A stretch of 64,000 bases of DNA from Microbacterium yannicii PS01 (GCF_000304335.1 NZ_CAJF01000001.1:186001-250000); one strand, 5' to 3'; positions 8,502-18,037 are shown, counted from the first letter of the stretch. Made by a program: numbers and translations. Notes: generated by a model not told the origin, from the sequence alone.

Positions 8502-9929
8502 CTACGGGGTCGGGATCTCGTGCCCGGTTGGAGCGACGGTGGGCCTCCCACTCAGCGTCAGAACGGCCAGGACCGCGGAGGCGAGCAAGATGCCCGCGCC
8601 GACGAGCAGTGCAGTGCCGTACCCGTTCAGAAGTGCCTGTGGTCCGGCGGTGACGGTCCCGGCGGTGACGCTCGCGGCGACGCCGGCGAGTACGGCGAGG
8701 CCGAGCGCGACTCCGATCTGCTGGGCGGAGTTGAGGAGGGCGGAGGCGATGCCCGCTTTGTCGGCTGACACCCCGTAGACCGCTGCCTGAGTGAGGGAGA
8801 TGACGCCGATGCCGAAGCCGAAGGCAACGATCAGCATCGCGGGGGCGAGGTGGAGCCAGTATCCGCTCTCGAGGCCGATGAAGGAGAACCACACGGTTCC
8901 GCTTGCCGCGAGGAGGGCGCCGGTCGCGGCGACCCAGCGCGGGGCGAGCTTCACCAAGAGCTTCGGCGCGATGCCCGCGCCCAGGACGATGCCCACGGCA
9001 AAGGGGAGCCAGGACAGACCCGTGATCAGCGGGCTGAACCCGCGCACCTCCTGGAGGTAGAGGGTGATTACGTAGAAGGTGCCCATGGGACCGATTGCCA
9101 GGCCGAGCATCGTCAGGTAGGCGCCGGTTCGGCTGCGGTCCTTGAACAGGTCCAGCGGAACTAGTGGGTTTGAGCTGGAGCGCTGGACGAGAACGAAGAC
9201 AACGAGCAGCACGGTCGCCACGCCCACCAGCGTGTAGGCGATCGCGTCGGCGAAGCCCTCCTCGCCGAAGCGGGTGATGGCGTAGACAAGCGAGACCATG
9301 CCCGCAGTTCCGAGCACGGCGCCGATCATGCCGAGGCGTCCGGCGTGCCGGTCGGCGGCGAGCAGGGTACGGGTGCCCCAAAGAACAAGGATGCCGATGG
9401 GCACGTTGATGAAGAAGACCCAGCGCCAGTCCAGCAGGTCGGTGAGGAGGCCGCCCAGAAGGAGCCCGAGGACGATACCGAGACCTGACATCGCGCCGTA
9501 AAGCGAGAGCGCTTTGTCGCGCATCGATCGCTCGGAGAAGGTCGTGGCGATGAGCGCCAGAGCGTTCGGCGCTGCCATCGCGGCGCCGATGCCCTGTACG
9601 GCGCGAGCGATGATGAGCGTCTCGACATTCTGCCCAAGACCTCCGAGGAGCGAGGCGACCACAAAGACCGCGATGCCGACCTGGAGCGTGCGCCTGCGGC
9701 CCCATAGGTCGCCGAGTCGCCCGCCGAGGAGCAGCAGCGCGCCGAACGCAAGGATGTAGGCATTGACCACCCAGGGCAGGTGCACCGGGGCTACCCGCAG
9801 CTCCGTTTGAATGCTCGGCAGCGCGATGTTCACGATCGAGTCGTCAAGCACGAGCATGAGCTGCGCCGTCGCAATCACGAGCAGGGGTACGAGACCGCTT
9901 TGCTCACGAGTCTTTGTCAGCGTCATCAA
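8502..9929 (-). CDS. MFS transporter, DHA2 (EmrB/QacA) type, island-borne
   Basis: The 475-residue protein has about fourteen membrane segments. Family signs are LDDSIVNIALPSIQ in the first helix (motif D1 of DHA2 proteins) and GGRLGDLWGRRRTLQVG (motif A). It should export drugs or other small compounds with proton antiport. The ATG at 9929 follows GGAGGAAATTG. It is divergent from csoR, and the shared intergenic region carries a CsoR-type operator, so copper-dependent control is possible but not shown. It is distinct from the chromosomal MFS gene at 3303. Confidence 0.88.
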   Translation of the reverse strand: MMTLTKTREQSGLVPLLVIATAQLMLVLDDSIVNIALPSIQTELRVAPVHLPWVVNAYILAFGALLLLGGRLGDLWGRRRTLQVGIAVFVVASLLGGLGQNVETLIIARAVQGIGAAMAAPNALALIATTFSERSMRDKALSLYGAMSGLGIVLGLLLGGLLTDLLDWRWVFFINVPIGILVLWGTRTLLAADRHAGRLGMIGAVLGTAGMVSLVYAITRFGEEGFADAIAYTLVGVATVLLVVFVLVQRSSSNPLVPLDLFKDRSRTGAYLTMLGLAIGPMGTFYVITLYLQEVRGFSPLITGLSWLPFAVGIVLGAGIAPKLLVKLAPRWVAATGALLAASGTVWFSFIGLESGYWLHLAPAMLIVAFGFGIGVISLTQAAVYGVSADKAGIASALLNSAQQIGVALGLAVLAGVAASVTAGTVTAGPQALLNGYGTALLVGAGILLASAVLAVLTLSGRPTVAPTGHEIPTP

Positions 9930-10028
9930 TTTCCTCCTTCACAGTGCCCACCGGGTCATCGCGAGACGCGGACGGGTTATGGGTTCCCGCTGGCGCGGTG
10001 AAGCACACGGGCACGTATGGCAATTGAG

Positions 10029-10045
10029 ATACCCCCATAGGGTAT
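10029..10045. promoter_or_regulatory. CsoR-type operator, upstream copy
   Basis: ATACCC-CCATA-GGGTAT is a perfect 6-bp inverted repeat with a 5-base spacer. It matches the pseudo-palindromic G/C-tract operators (TACCC...GGGTA) bound by copper-sensing CsoR repressors. It lies about 110 bp before csoR and 100 bp before the divergent MFS gene. Confidence 0.7.
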
Positions 10046-10131
10046 TCCCATTTGGTTTGACGGGATCGCCCGGCGGGGGCCGTTGTTACGAGGCATCACA
10101 CTCGGAGACACTGCACCGATTGACTGATCGT

Positions 10132-10145
10132 ACCGTAGGGGGGTA
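10132..10145. promoter_or_regulatory. CsoR-type operator overlapping csoR leader
   Basis: TACC-GTAGGG-GGTA is a second, weaker G-tract dyad directly before the csoR start. Its position suggests autoregulation of csoR and the downstream copper genes. The G-run may also serve as a ribosome-binding site for the ATG at 10157. Confidence 0.55.
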
Positions 10146-10156
10146 TGGTATTGATC

Positions 10157-10438
10157 ATGAACGGTTACGTGGCGAACAAGGATGACCTGCTGAAGCGGCT
10201 GCGCCGCGCGGAAGGTCAGGTTCGCGGAATTGCGCGGATGGTTGAGGAGGACCAGTACTGCATCGACATCCTCACTCAGGTGTCGGCGGCGACGAAGGCG
10301 CTGGAGAGCGTTGCGCTGTCGCTGCTGGGGGACCACCTCACGCATTGCGTCGCCGAGGCTAGCGCCGAGGGCGGTGCTGTCGCGGAGGAGAAGATCCGCG
10401 AAGCCAACGACGCGATCGCTCGCCTCGTCCGTTCCTAA
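10157..10438 (+). CDS. csoR: Copper-sensing transcriptional repressor CsoR
   Basis: This 93-residue all-helical protein belongs to the CsoR/RcnR family (DUF156). From the ATG at 10157 the Cu(I) ligands are Cys35 (YCIDIL), His60 and Cys64 (GDHLTHC), the C-H-C set of true copper sensors. Cu(I) binding releases the repressor from G/C-tract operators, two of which lie upstream. I chose 10157 rather than the in-frame ATG at 10145, because the G-rich run at 10138-10143 would be too close to the latter. It heads the run copZ-like, copA and copB. Confidence 0.93.
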   Translation: MNGYVANKDDLLKRLRRAEGQVRGIARMVEEDQYCIDILTQVSAATKALESVALSLLGDHLTHCVAEASAEGGAVAEEKIREANDAIARLVRS

Positions 10439-10469
10439 CCGATTGACCCACTCACACGAGGAGACTGTG

Positions 10470-10796
10470 ATGAACATCGACAACCGCGACGACCTGGGCC
10501 TGAAGGACTCTGCTGGCTGTGCGTGCTGCTCAACCGCATCAGCCCCCGCAATTGAGGACGCGTCGACGTCGGCGGTGTCCTCCGAGGTGCTGGTGGCGGG
10601 CATGACCTGCTCGCACTGCGTCATGAGCGTCACTGAGGAGCTGACCGCCATCGAGGGAGTCGAGGGCGTAGAGGTGGACCTCAACGCCGGTGGGACTTCG
10701 CGTGTAACGATCCGCAGTGCCACTCCGGTGGACACCGCTGCAGTTGCGGCAGCGGTGGAGGAGGCTGGCTACTCCTTGGCCGGCAGCTCATCATGA
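10470..10796 (+). CDS. Heavy-metal-associated domain protein, CopZ-like copper chaperone
   Basis: The 108-residue product has one HMA domain (about residues 38-105) with the metal-binding [12 protein letters not shown] motif (CxxC) and ends in the usual EEAGYSLAG. The N-terminal 35 residues add an extra cysteine patch, GCACCS, typical of actinobacterial versions. It should carry Cu(I) in the cytoplasm and hand it to the P-type ATPase encoded next. The start ATG follows GAGGAGACTGTG. The stop overlaps the ATG of the ATPase gene (ATGA). Confidence 0.9.
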   Translation: MNIDNRDDLGLKDSAGCACCSTASAPAIEDASTSAVSSEVLVAGMTCSHCVMSVTEELTAIEGVEGVEVDLNAGGTSRVTIRSATPVDTAAVAAAVEEAGYSLAGSSS

Positions 10797-13069
10797 GCAC
10801 GGTTGATGTCGAACTCGACATCACCGGGATGACGTGCGCATCCTGCGCGACGCGGATCGAGCGCAAGCTCAACAAACTGCCCGGCGTCGAAGCGACTGTC
10901 AACTACGCCACTGAGAAAGCCCGAGTGCGCGGCGAGGAGATCGACCCGGCCGCGCTGATCGCGGCAGTCGAATCCGCCGGTTACCAGGCCGCTCTTCCCG
11001 CTCCGCCCCCGGTTGGTTCCTCGGACGAGGGTGCCGCACCGGCAGCGGATGGTGAGTTGGTGTCGTTGCGGCAGCGTCTGCTGATCAGCACCGCCCTAGC
11101 ACTGCCGGTCGCGGTGATGTCGATGGTTCCCGCGTTGCAGTTTGAGTACTGGCAATGGCTGGCACTTACTCTCACCGCCCCGGTGGCGGTGTGGGGTGCG
11201 TGGCCATTTCACCGTGCCGCGGCAGTCAATGCCCGCCACGGCGCAGCGACGATGGACACGTTGATCAGCGTTGGCGTGATCGCCGCGTTCGGGTGGTCGC
11301 TGTACGCCCTGTTCTTCGGCGGGGCCGGGATGCCGGGCATGACGATGACTTTCACGCTCGTCGGCGCCCCGCAGGCCGGCGGTCACGAGATCTATCTCGA
11401 GGTCGCCGCGCTGGTTACGGTGTTCATCCTCGCCGGCCGGTACGCCGAAGCCCGTGCCCGCAAGTCGTCGTCCGAGGCGTTGCGTGCATTGCTGGAGCTG
11501 GGCGCGAAAGACGCCGTGAAGATCGTCGGCGGGGTGGAGCAGCGGGTTCCGGTAGCGCAGCTGGTCGCCGGTGACATCGTGCTGGTCCGACCGGGGGAGA
11601 AGATCCCCTCCGACGGGCTCGTCGTCGACGGGTCCTCCGCGATCGACGCGAGCATGCTCACCGGCGAGTCCGCCCCCGTCGAGGTGGGCGTCGGGTCACG
11701 AGTTGTGGGAGCGACCGTGAACGTCGGCGGACGGCTCACCGTGGAGATCACCCGAGTCGGCGCGGACACCGAGCTGGCGCGGATGCGGCGTCTGATGGAG
11801 GAAGCGCAGACCGGTAAAGCCAAGGTGCAGCGCCTTGCCGACCGGGTCTCGGGCGTGTTCGTGCCCGTGGTGATCCTGCTGGCGATCGCGGCGTTCGCCG
11901 GCTGGTTGATCGTCGGAGGCTCGCTCGAGCTGGCGTTCACCGCTGCGGTGGCGACCCTGATCATCGCCTGCCCATGCGCGCTGGGCCTGGCCACCCCCAC
12001 CGCCCTGCTCGTGGGAACCGGTCGCGGCTCGCAGTTGGGCATCCTCATCCGGGGACCGCAGGTGCTGGAACAGACCCGCAAGGTTGACACCATCGTGCTG
12101 GACAAGACCGGCACCGTCACCTCAGGGACTATGGCCGTCACCGCGGTACACCCCACCGATGGTGTCACCTCTGCCGAGCTGCTCGCCGCGGCTGCGGCGG
12201 TGGAGTCCGGATCGGAGCACCCTGTCGCGCGGGCCATCGTCACCGAAACCGGCCCGGTCCCCGCGGCGGAGACGTTCGCGTCCCACGCCGGTTTCGGGGT
12301 GCAGGGCATCGTGAACGGATCTCTTGTCGTTGCCGGCCGCCCCTCCTGGCTGCAGGAACAGTGGGGCATCACTCCTCCTGCTGACCTGCAGCGGGAAGCG
12401 GACAATCTGGAAGCGGCCGGGGCGACGGTGGTCGCGATCGGCCGTGACGGGGAGCATCTTGGCATCATCGCAGTCGCCGACACGGTCAAACCCACCAGTG
12501 CCGAAGCCGTTGCCCGGTTCAAGGCGCTGGGGATGACGCCGGTGCTGCTCACCGGAGACAACGACGGCGCCGCCCGCCACATCGCCGCGACCGTCGGGAT
12601 CGACCAGGTCCACGCCGGTGTTACCCCGGCCGGCAAGCTTGACGTTGTCCGCCGGCTGCAGGACGAGGGCCGGGTAGTGGCGATGGTCGGTGATGGTGTG
12701 AACGACGCCGCCGCGTTGGCGGCCGCTGACCTGGGTCTTGCGATGGGCGGCGGCACGGACGCCGCGATCGCCGCCAGCGACATCACGGTCGTTTCCGGCG
12801 ACCTGCTGGTCGTGGCCGACGCGATCCGGCTGGCACGCCGCACTCTGGGCACCATCAAGGGCAACCTGTTCTGGGCGTTCGCGTACAACGTCGCCGCCAT
12901 CCCGGTCGCGATGGCGGGGCTGCTCAACCCGCTGGTGGCCGCGGCCGCGATGGCGTTGTCCTCGGTGTTCGTGGTGACCAACAGTCTGCGGCTGCGGGGA
13001 TTCCGTCCCGCCCCGGCCACCACATCGACACTCACCTCACCCGACTCCCGCGTTCCCGCTCGAGTCTGA
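10793..13069 (+). CDS. copA: Copper-translocating P1B-type ATPase (CopA, CPC type)
   Basis: The 758-residue protein has an N-terminal HMA domain with GMTCASC (Cys15, Cys18), membrane helices, a transmembrane CPC motif near residues 393-395, the phosphorylation site DKTGT at about Asp437, the SEHP motif of the nucleotide domain and the GDGVND hinge near 633. CPC-type P1B-1 pumps export Cu(I) and Ag(I) from the cytoplasm. Translation is coupled to the chaperone gene by a 4-base overlap. It lacks extra N-terminal HMA repeats. Confidence 0.95.
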   Translation: MSTVDVELDITGMTCASCATRIERKLNKLPGVEATVNYATEKARVRGEEIDPAALIAAVESAGYQAALPAPPPVGSSDEGAAPAADGELVSLRQRLLISTALALPVAVMSMVPALQFEYWQWLALTLTAPVAVWGAWPFHRAAAVNARHGAATMDTLISVGVIAAFGWSLYALFFGGAGMPGMTMTFTLVGAPQAGGHEIYLEVAALVTVFILAGRYAEARARKSSSEALRALLELGAKDAVKIVGGVEQRVPVAQLVAGDIVLVRPGEKIPSDGLVVDGSSAIDASMLTGESAPVEVGVGSRVVGATVNVGGRLTVEITRVGADTELARMRRLMEEAQTGKAKVQRLADRVSGVFVPVVILLAIAAFAGWLIVGGSLELAFTAAVATLIIACPCALGLATPTALLVGTGRGSQLGILIRGPQVLEQTRKVDTIVLDKTGTVTSGTMAVTAVHPTDGVTSAELLAAAAAVESGSEHPVARAIVTETGPVPAAETFASHAGFGVQGIVNGSLVVAGRPSWLQEQWGITPPADLQREADNLEAAGATVVAIGRDGEHLGIIAVADTVKPTSAEAVARFKALGMTPVLLTGDNDGAARHIAATVGIDQVHAGVTPAGKLDVVRRLQDEGRVVAMVGDGVNDAAALAAADLGLAMGGGTDAAIAASDITVVSGDLLVVADAIRLARRTLGTIKGNLFWAFAYNVAAIPVAMAGLLNPLVAAAAMALSSVFVVTNSLRLRGFRPAPATTSTLTSPDSRVPARV

Positions 13070-13070
13070 C

Positions 13071-13091
13071 CTGCATCCCTTGGGGATGCAG
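13071..13091 (+). other. Hairpin between copA and copB
   Basis: CTGCATCCC and GGGATGCAG form a perfect 9-bp inverted repeat with a 3-base loop. It starts two bases after copA and ends before the GGAAGGA ribosome site of copB. No T-run follows. It may be a partial terminator, an RNA-processing or stability element, or an internal operator setting the copA:copB ratio. Confidence 0.6.
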
Positions 13092-13112
13092 CTTCGTGGA
13101 AGGAAGCTCGCC

Positions 13113-15320
13113 ATGAGCCAGCACGACCACCACCACTCACCCGCCGGACACACCCCTCACGACGACGACACCGCCCGCGGCATGCGGGAAGCCGTCGCCG
13201 AACCCGAAACCGGCCACGCCCCGCACGACGAGCACGCCGGACACGCGCACGAGGCGCACGCCGGTCACGAGGCGCACGCCGGTCACGGCGAGGCGCATGC
13301 GGGTCATGAAGGCGCGCATGTGGGGATGGCGCACGGCGGGCATGCCGGTCATGGTGACCATGTCGGGCAGTTCCGCCGGCTGTTCTGGATCATGCTGGTC
13401 CTTGCCGTCCCTGTGGTCGGTTTCTCGGGAATGTTCTCGATGCTGCTCGGGTATCCGCTGCCGGACGCGGCCTGGGTGGGGTGGATCTCCCCGATCCTGG
13501 GCACCGTCATGTACGTGTGGGGTGGTGCCCCGTTCCTCACTGGTGCCGTCAGCGAGCTCCGAAACCGCAAACCCGGCATGATGCTGCTGATCGGGCTGGC
13601 GATCACTGTGGCGTTCGTCGCTTCCTGGGGTGCCAGCCTCGGTCTGCTGGATCACGAGCTGGACTTCTGGTGGGAGCTGGCACTGCTGATCGTGATCATG
13701 CTGCTGGGCCACTGGATCGAGATGCGGTCGCTGGCTCAGACGACCTCCGCACTGGACTCCCTCGCCGCGCTGCTGCCGGATGAGGCAGAGAAGGTCGTCG
13801 GGGACACCACGGTGACCGTCGCGCCAGGGGACCTGCAAGTCGGTGACGTGGTGGTGGTCCGCCCCGGCGGGCGCGTGCCCGCCGACGGACGGGTGGTGCA
13901 GGGTTCGGCGAGCATGGATGAGTCGATGATCACCGGCGAATCCCGCCCGGTACGCCGCAGTGACGGCGACCCGGTCGTGGCCGGCACGGTCGCTACCGAC
14001 TCCGGGGTGCGGGTGGAGGTTTCCGCGGTGGGTGATAACACCGCCCTGGCGGGCATCCAACGCCTGGTCACCGAGGCGCAGAACTCTTCCTCGAAGGCGC
14101 AGCGGCTTGCTGACCGCGCCGCCGGGTGGCTGTTCTGGTTCGCTCTTATCGCGGCGGCCATCACCGCGGTGGTGTGGACGCTGGTCGGTCTGCCCGACGA
14201 CGCGGTCATCCGCACCATCACGGTGCTGGTCATCGCCTGCCCCCACGCACTGGGGCTCGCCATCCCGCTGGTGGTGTCTATCGCCACCGAACGCGCCGCC
14301 CGCGGCGGTGTGCTCATCAAGGACCGGCTTGCGCTGGAAAGCATGCGCACGGTGAACACGGTGCTGTTCGATAAGACGGGCACCCTCACCAAGGGCACCC
14401 CCGCTGTGACCGGTGTGGAGCCGGTGGAGGGGATCGACGCGGACCGCCTGGTGGCACTGGCGGCCGCGGCGGAGTCGGACTCCGAGCACCCGCTGGCCCG
14501 CGCCATCGTCGCCGCCGCACGGGACAAGCACCTGTCCGTATCGGCGTCGACGGACTTTGAGTCCTCACCGGCGGTCGGGGTGCGCGCGACCGTGGAAGGT
14601 CAGCTCGTGCAAGTCGGTGGACCGTACCTGCTGGAGCAGGCCGAGGCACACGAGCTGCCCATCGCGGACCACTGGCGGGAAGAGGGCGCGATCATCCTGC
14701 ACGTCCTCGTCGACGGGAAGGTCGCCGGCGCACTGCGCCTGGCAGACGAGATCCGCCCCGAGTCCCGGCAGGCCGTCGACGCGCTGCACGCCCGCGACGT
14801 GCAGGTTGTGATGATCACCGGGGATGCCGAAGCGGTCGCTGCGTCGGTCGCCGCCGAGCTGGGCATCGACCGGCTCTTCGCCGGTGTGCGCCCCGAAGAC
14901 AAGGCGTCCAAGGTGAAGCAACTGCAAAACGAGGGCCGCAAGGTCGCAATGGTCGGCGACGGAGTCAACGACGCGCCCGCCCTCGCGCAAGCAGATGTCG
15001 GTATCGCGATCGGCGCCGGCACCGACGTGGCGATCGCGTCCGCCGGGGTGATCCTTGCCAGCGACGACCCCAGGTCGGTGCTGTCGGTGATCGAACTGTC
15101 CCGCGCCAGCTACCGGAAGATGAAGCAGAACCTGTGGTGGGCCGCCGGCTACAACCTGATTTCCGTGCCTTTGGCTGCCGGCATCCTGGCCCCGATCGGA
15201 TTCGTGCTGCCGATGTCGGTCGGCGCGATCCTGATGTCGCTGTCCACCATCGTGGTTGCTCTCAACGCGCAGCTGCTGCGGCGGCTGGATCTGCGCCCGG
15301 ACGCGGTGATCAACCACTGA
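13113..15320 (+). CDS. copB: P1B-type ATPase with CPH motif (CopB type)
   Basis: The 735-residue pump starts with a long His/Asp-rich tail (residues 1-85, many HxGH and HEAH units) instead of an HMA domain. It has a transmembrane CPH motif (about Cys376), DKTGT at about Asp420, SEHPLARAI and GDGVNDAPAL. CPH pumps (P1B-3, CopB group) transport Cu(II) and in some cases Cu(I) or Ag(I). The His tail probably collects metal. The ATG at 13113 has GGAAGGA upstream, so the longer frame starting at 13080 is not needed. It complements the CPC-type copA. Confidence 0.93.
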   Translation: MSQHDHHHSPAGHTPHDDDTARGMREAVAEPETGHAPHDEHAGHAHEAHAGHEAHAGHGEAHAGHEGAHVGMAHGGHAGHGDHVGQFRRLFWIMLVLAVPVVGFSGMFSMLLGYPLPDAAWVGWISPILGTVMYVWGGAPFLTGAVSELRNRKPGMMLLIGLAITVAFVASWGASLGLLDHELDFWWELALLIVIMLLGHWIEMRSLAQTTSALDSLAALLPDEAEKVVGDTTVTVAPGDLQVGDVVVVRPGGRVPADGRVVQGSASMDESMITGESRPVRRSDGDPVVAGTVATDSGVRVEVSAVGDNTALAGIQRLVTEAQNSSSKAQRLADRAAGWLFWFALIAAAITAVVWTLVGLPDDAVIRTITVLVIACPHALGLAIPLVVSIATERAARGGVLIKDRLALESMRTVNTVLFDKTGTLTKGTPAVTGVEPVEGIDADRLVALAAAAESDSEHPLARAIVAAARDKHLSVSASTDFESSPAVGVRATVEGQLVQVGGPYLLEQAEAHELPIADHWREEGAIILHVLVDGKVAGALRLADEIRPESRQAVDALHARDVQVVMITGDAEAVAASVAAELGIDRLFAGVRPEDKASKVKQLQNEGRKVAMVGDGVNDAPALAQADVGIAIGAGTDVAIASAGVILASDDPRSVLSVIELSRASYRKMKQNLWWAAGYNLISVPLAAGILAPIGFVLPMSVGAILMSLSTIVVALNAQLLRRLDLRPDAVINH

Positions 15321-15354
15321 CCGGTGTGTCGTACCGTGGAAGGAGGGAGGTGAC

Positions 15355-15789
15355 ATGTCGCTGATCGCACTGATGGACCGGATTCGCGCCGGGCGGTCGA
15401 TGGCGCGCACGCTGCTGCTGCTCATCGCTCTCACCGCTGCGGTCATCGCCGGCCTGCTGGCCATGCACTCTCTCAACAGCCACGCCACCGCGGACACCGG
15501 ACACCACACCACTGTCACCGCCGCCGCCAGCGCGACCGTGGAGGACCACCATACCGGCGGCCCCGCAACGGACGAACCGTGCGCGGACTGCGGCTCCGGC
15601 CACGCCGACATGCTGGCCATGGCGTGCGTACTCGCCCTGCTAGCGACCGTGCTGCTGTTCGCCCGGCCGCGTGCCGGCCTGATCCAGCTGTCGGCTCTGC
15701 CGCGCCCACGACCTTACGGCCTTGGGCTTCGGGCGGAGCCGGACGTGCCCCCACCGTCTCTTACCGCTCTCTGCATCAGCCGTACGTGA
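15355..15789 (+). CDS. DUF6153 family protein
   Basis: This 144-residue protein has an N-terminal membrane helix (about 17-40), a His- and Cys-bearing extracytoplasmic loop (HHTT, EDHHTGG, EPCADCGSGHADM), a second helix (about 85-103) and a Pro-rich end. It matches the pattern of DUF6153 proteins, which often sit beside DUF305 and copper genes in Actinobacteria. A role in periplasmic copper handling is likely from context only. A strong ribosome site (AAGGAGGGAGG) precedes the ATG. A paralogue is at 27424-27873; both end in SLTAL/SLAQL...SRT. Confidence 0.8.
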   Translation: MSLIALMDRIRAGRSMARTLLLLIALTAAVIAGLLAMHSLNSHATADTGHHTTVTAAASATVEDHHTGGPATDEPCADCGSGHADMLAMACVLALLATVLLFARPRAGLIQLSALPRPRPYGLGLRAEPDVPPPSLTALCISRT

Positions 15790-15884
15790 AGCGACCGAGC
15801 CGGCACCCCTCCCGCCGGCTCCCACCCGCCCGCCCGTCATCCTGACCGGCGCATCTGTCACGTACACCCTGTTTGGAGACCCTG

Positions 15885-16502
15885 ATGAAGATTCGTACCG
15901 CGGCGACCGCCGCGCTCACCCTCGCCGCCGCGCTCACCCTCACCGGCTGCGCCGGCAACAGCGGTAACGCCGGCTCCGGTTCGGAGTCCATGCCCGGCAT
16001 GGACCACGGCAGCAGCTCCTCGTCGTCCGCGCCCGCCGCGGACTTCAACGACGCGGACGTCATGTTCGCGCAAATGATGATCCCGCACCACCAGCAAGCC
16101 ATCGAGATGGCCGACATGATCCTCGCCAAGGACGGCATCGACGAGCAAGTCCTCACCCTCGCCGAGGACATCAAGGCCGCCCAGCAGCCTGAGATCGACC
16201 AGCTGCAGGAGTGGCTGGAAGAGTGGGGCGCCGATCCCGACACCGAATCCATGGACGACATGGACCACGGCGGCGGGATGATGACCGAGGAAGACATGGC
16301 GACGCTGGAAGCGGCCACCGGCGCCGACGCGGCCCGGCTGTTCCTCGAGCAGATGACGATGCACCACGACGGTGCCATCGAGATGGCGCAGGACGAAGTC
16401 GACGATGGGCAGAACGCGGACGCGGTCCAGATGGCGCAGACCATCGTCGACACGCAGACCGCCGAGATCGCCACGATGCAGGACCTGCTCGCGCAGCTCT
16501 GA
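15885..16502 (+). CDS. DUF305 family copper-associated lipoprotein
   Basis: The protein is about 205 residues long. It starts with a lipoprotein signal ending LTLTGCAG and a Ser/Met/His linker (SMPGMDHGS). Two DUF305 repeats follow: FAQMMIPHHQQAIEMADMIL near residue 65 and LEQMTMHHDGAIEMAQDE near 155. The ferritin-like four-helix repeats carry Met and paired His residues that suggest metal binding. It should be lipid-anchored outside the membrane. The ATG at 15885 has TTTGGAGACC before it; the TTG at 15873 overlaps that site and is less likely. The signal peptidase II encoded at 24490 could process it. Confidence 0.9.
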   Translation: MKIRTAATAALTLAAALTLTGCAGNSGNAGSGSESMPGMDHGSSSSSSAPAADFNDADVMFAQMMIPHHQQAIEMADMILAKDGIDEQVLTLAEDIKAAQQPEIDQLQEWLEEWGADPDTESMDDMDHGGGMMTEEDMATLEAATGADAARLFLEQMTMHHDGAIEMAQDEVDDGQNADAVQMAQTIVDTQTAEIATMQDLLAQL

Positions 16503-16510
16503 TGCGCCAG

Positions 16511-16540
16511 GTAAGGGGCGCCCACGTGGGCGCCCCTTAC
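16511..16540. terminator. 30-bp perfect palindrome, probable terminator of the copper run
   Basis: Two 15-base arms, GTAAGGGGCGCCCAC and its exact complement, meet without a spacer. The element lies 9 bases after the DUF305 stop. The RNA hairpin would be very stable, and folding would leave a short loop from the centre. There is no T-run, as is common for actinobacterial terminators. A protein-binding palindrome is the alternative. Confidence 0.65.
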
Positions 16541-16560
16541 CCTGACTCGAAAGGTGCGTC

Positions 16561-17397
16561 ATGCGCATTCATCTGCGCGCGACAACGGCCGTTGTCGCGT
16601 TCTTGACCCTGACCCTTACGGGCTGCACCCCTGCCAACCCTCCCTCCACGGGAGCGGAGCATTCGACGAACGCCCTGCACGTCCACGGGATAGTGTCCGA
16701 CCCGCAGGGAACGGGCTTCCTCCTTGGCACCCATGGAGGCATCTATCGAGCATCCGCCGAGGGGGAACTTGGTCGTCGTGTCGGTGGTAACGACTTCGAC
16801 GCGATGGGACTCACGCGAATCGGCGATGAACTCATCGCCTCGGGTCATCCCGGTAGCAACACTCCAGCCGAGCTGGGGGAGCAGAACCTCGGGATCATCC
16901 GCAGCAGTGACGGCGGCGCCACGTGGGAACCGGTCGCCTACACCGGGGAAAAGGACTTCCACGCTCTCACCGCCAGCCCTGACGGAGATCTATATGGGCA
17001 AGCCGCGGACAGCAATCTCTTGCTGAAAAGCACAGACCTAGGCGCGACGTGGAATGCGACCTCAGGGAAGCCGCTTGCGTTCGGGCTCGCCGTTGACGCC
17101 ACTGGACGAATCATTGCCACCACTATCGACGGACCGCAGTTCAGCAACGACCACGGCGCATCGTTTACTCCGCTTGTTGATGCCCCGGACATTCAGCTCA
17201 TCTCCGCCTCACCCAGCAACCAGCGACTGGTCGGCGTTGACAGCGAAGGTGCGATCTGGACCAGCACAGCCGATGACACCCGGTGGCACGGAGCTGGGAC
17301 GGCGCACGGCACGCCTCAGGCCATCGCCATCACCGACGCCGGCGAGATTCTTATCGCCGACGACAGCGGGCTGACGTTACTTCCCGTCACCCGATGA
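16561..17397 (+). CDS. F510_1955-type BNR/Asp-box repeat lipoprotein
   Basis: The 278-residue protein begins with a lipoprotein signal (LTLTLTGCTP). It contains Asp-box-like blades, SSDGGATWEPV near 120 and STDLGATWNAT near 158, typical of a beta-propeller, and an early HVHGIVSDP. Homologues are annotated as F510_1955 family glycosylhydrolases, but no catalytic acid set for glycoside hydrolysis can be pointed out, and many sit in metal-resistance clusters. I therefore infer an extracytoplasmic propeller of unknown ligand. It follows the palindrome at 16511 and may have its own promoter. Confidence 0.8.
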   Translation: MRIHLRATTAVVAFLTLTLTGCTPANPPSTGAEHSTNALHVHGIVSDPQGTGFLLGTHGGIYRASAEGELGRRVGGNDFDAMGLTRIGDELIASGHPGSNTPAELGEQNLGIIRSSDGGATWEPVAYTGEKDFHALTASPDGDLYGQAADSNLLLKSTDLGATWNATSGKPLAFGLAVDATGRIIATTIDGPQFSNDHGASFTPLVDAPDIQLISASPSNQRLVGVDSEGAIWTSTADDTRWHGAGTAHGTPQAIAITDAGEILIADDSGLTLLPVTR

Positions 17398-17530
17398 GGT
17401 TCACGCAATCTAAGGGACACCCGGTCGTGCTTGCCCAGCCCCACCCGTACCCACAAACGCGCCAGCGGCCACTCCTTGTCGAATTTGCGGTCCACTCCGA
17501 TTTCCCGGCGGCTGAAAACGGAGACGCTCG

Positions 17531-17926
17531 GTGACCACGAAGGAACAGCTAGAAGATCGGTATGGCCGCACTCCGCGGATCGCTCGTCGCCGGGTTGGTT
17601 GGCTCCTCGTCGCCCTGATCGGCAGCGCGTTGGTGGCCGCGCTGGCGTGGACCACGGTGTCGAACTCACTCGACGATGTCTCATATGACGACACGGGCTA
17701 TGAGATCGTTGACGACCACACCGTGACGGTGTCGTTTCAGGTCGGGCCGCCCGCGAACACACCTTTTGTCTGCGCGCTGCAAGCTCTGGATGAGGACTTC
17801 GGTGTCGTGGGATGGCGTGTGATCGAATTCGCTGCGATAAAGACGACGGCGAAAGCGTTCGTTGAGTCAATCCCGACCGTCGCCCGGGCAACGACAGGCG
17901 TTGTTCATTCCTGCTGGGTCAACTAA
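17531..17926 (+). CDS. DUF4307 family membrane-anchored protein
   Basis: The 131-residue protein has the DUF4307 layout: a short cytoplasmic start with DRYGR, one membrane helix (about residues 24-44) and an extracytoplasmic domain of beta strands with two cysteines (FVCAL, HSCWVN). The start is the GTG at 17531. DUF4307 genes are usually single-copy chromosomal genes of Actinobacteria, so a copy inside the island may be captured cargo. The function is unknown. Confidence 0.78.
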   Translation: MTTKEQLEDRYGRTPRIARRRVGWLLVALIGSALVAALAWTTVSNSLDDVSYDDTGYEIVDDHTVTVSFQVGPPANTPFVCALQALDEDFGVVGWRVIEFAAIKTTAKAFVESIPTVARATTGVVHSCWVN

Positions 17927-18037
17927 ACGGCGGTTCGCCGCCCTCGGATGGCGGCAGTGGGAGACCGCTAGTCCGCACGGTCGGCATGCTTCATCTGCTC
18001 GCCCCGCTGGCCGCCGCTGGCTAATCACTGCCCCTGG

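Noticed and set aside
8167..9705. Long minus-strand open frame of 512 codons overlapping the MFS gene
   Set aside because: It is Arg/His/Pro-rich throughout the MFS overlap and has no domain; it is the shadow of the MFS gene in high-GC DNA. Only its last part, outside the MFS gene, might be coding and is mentioned under the left edge.
11392..13140. Long minus-strand open frame opposite copA
   Set aside because: Ser/Thr/Ala-rich composition, no recognisable motif, and it lies fully antisense to a well-supported ATPase gene.
15873..15885. TTG at 15873 as start of the DUF305 gene
   Set aside because: It overlaps the purine-rich ribosome site, while the ATG at 15885 has proper spacing and opens the lipoprotein signal directly.
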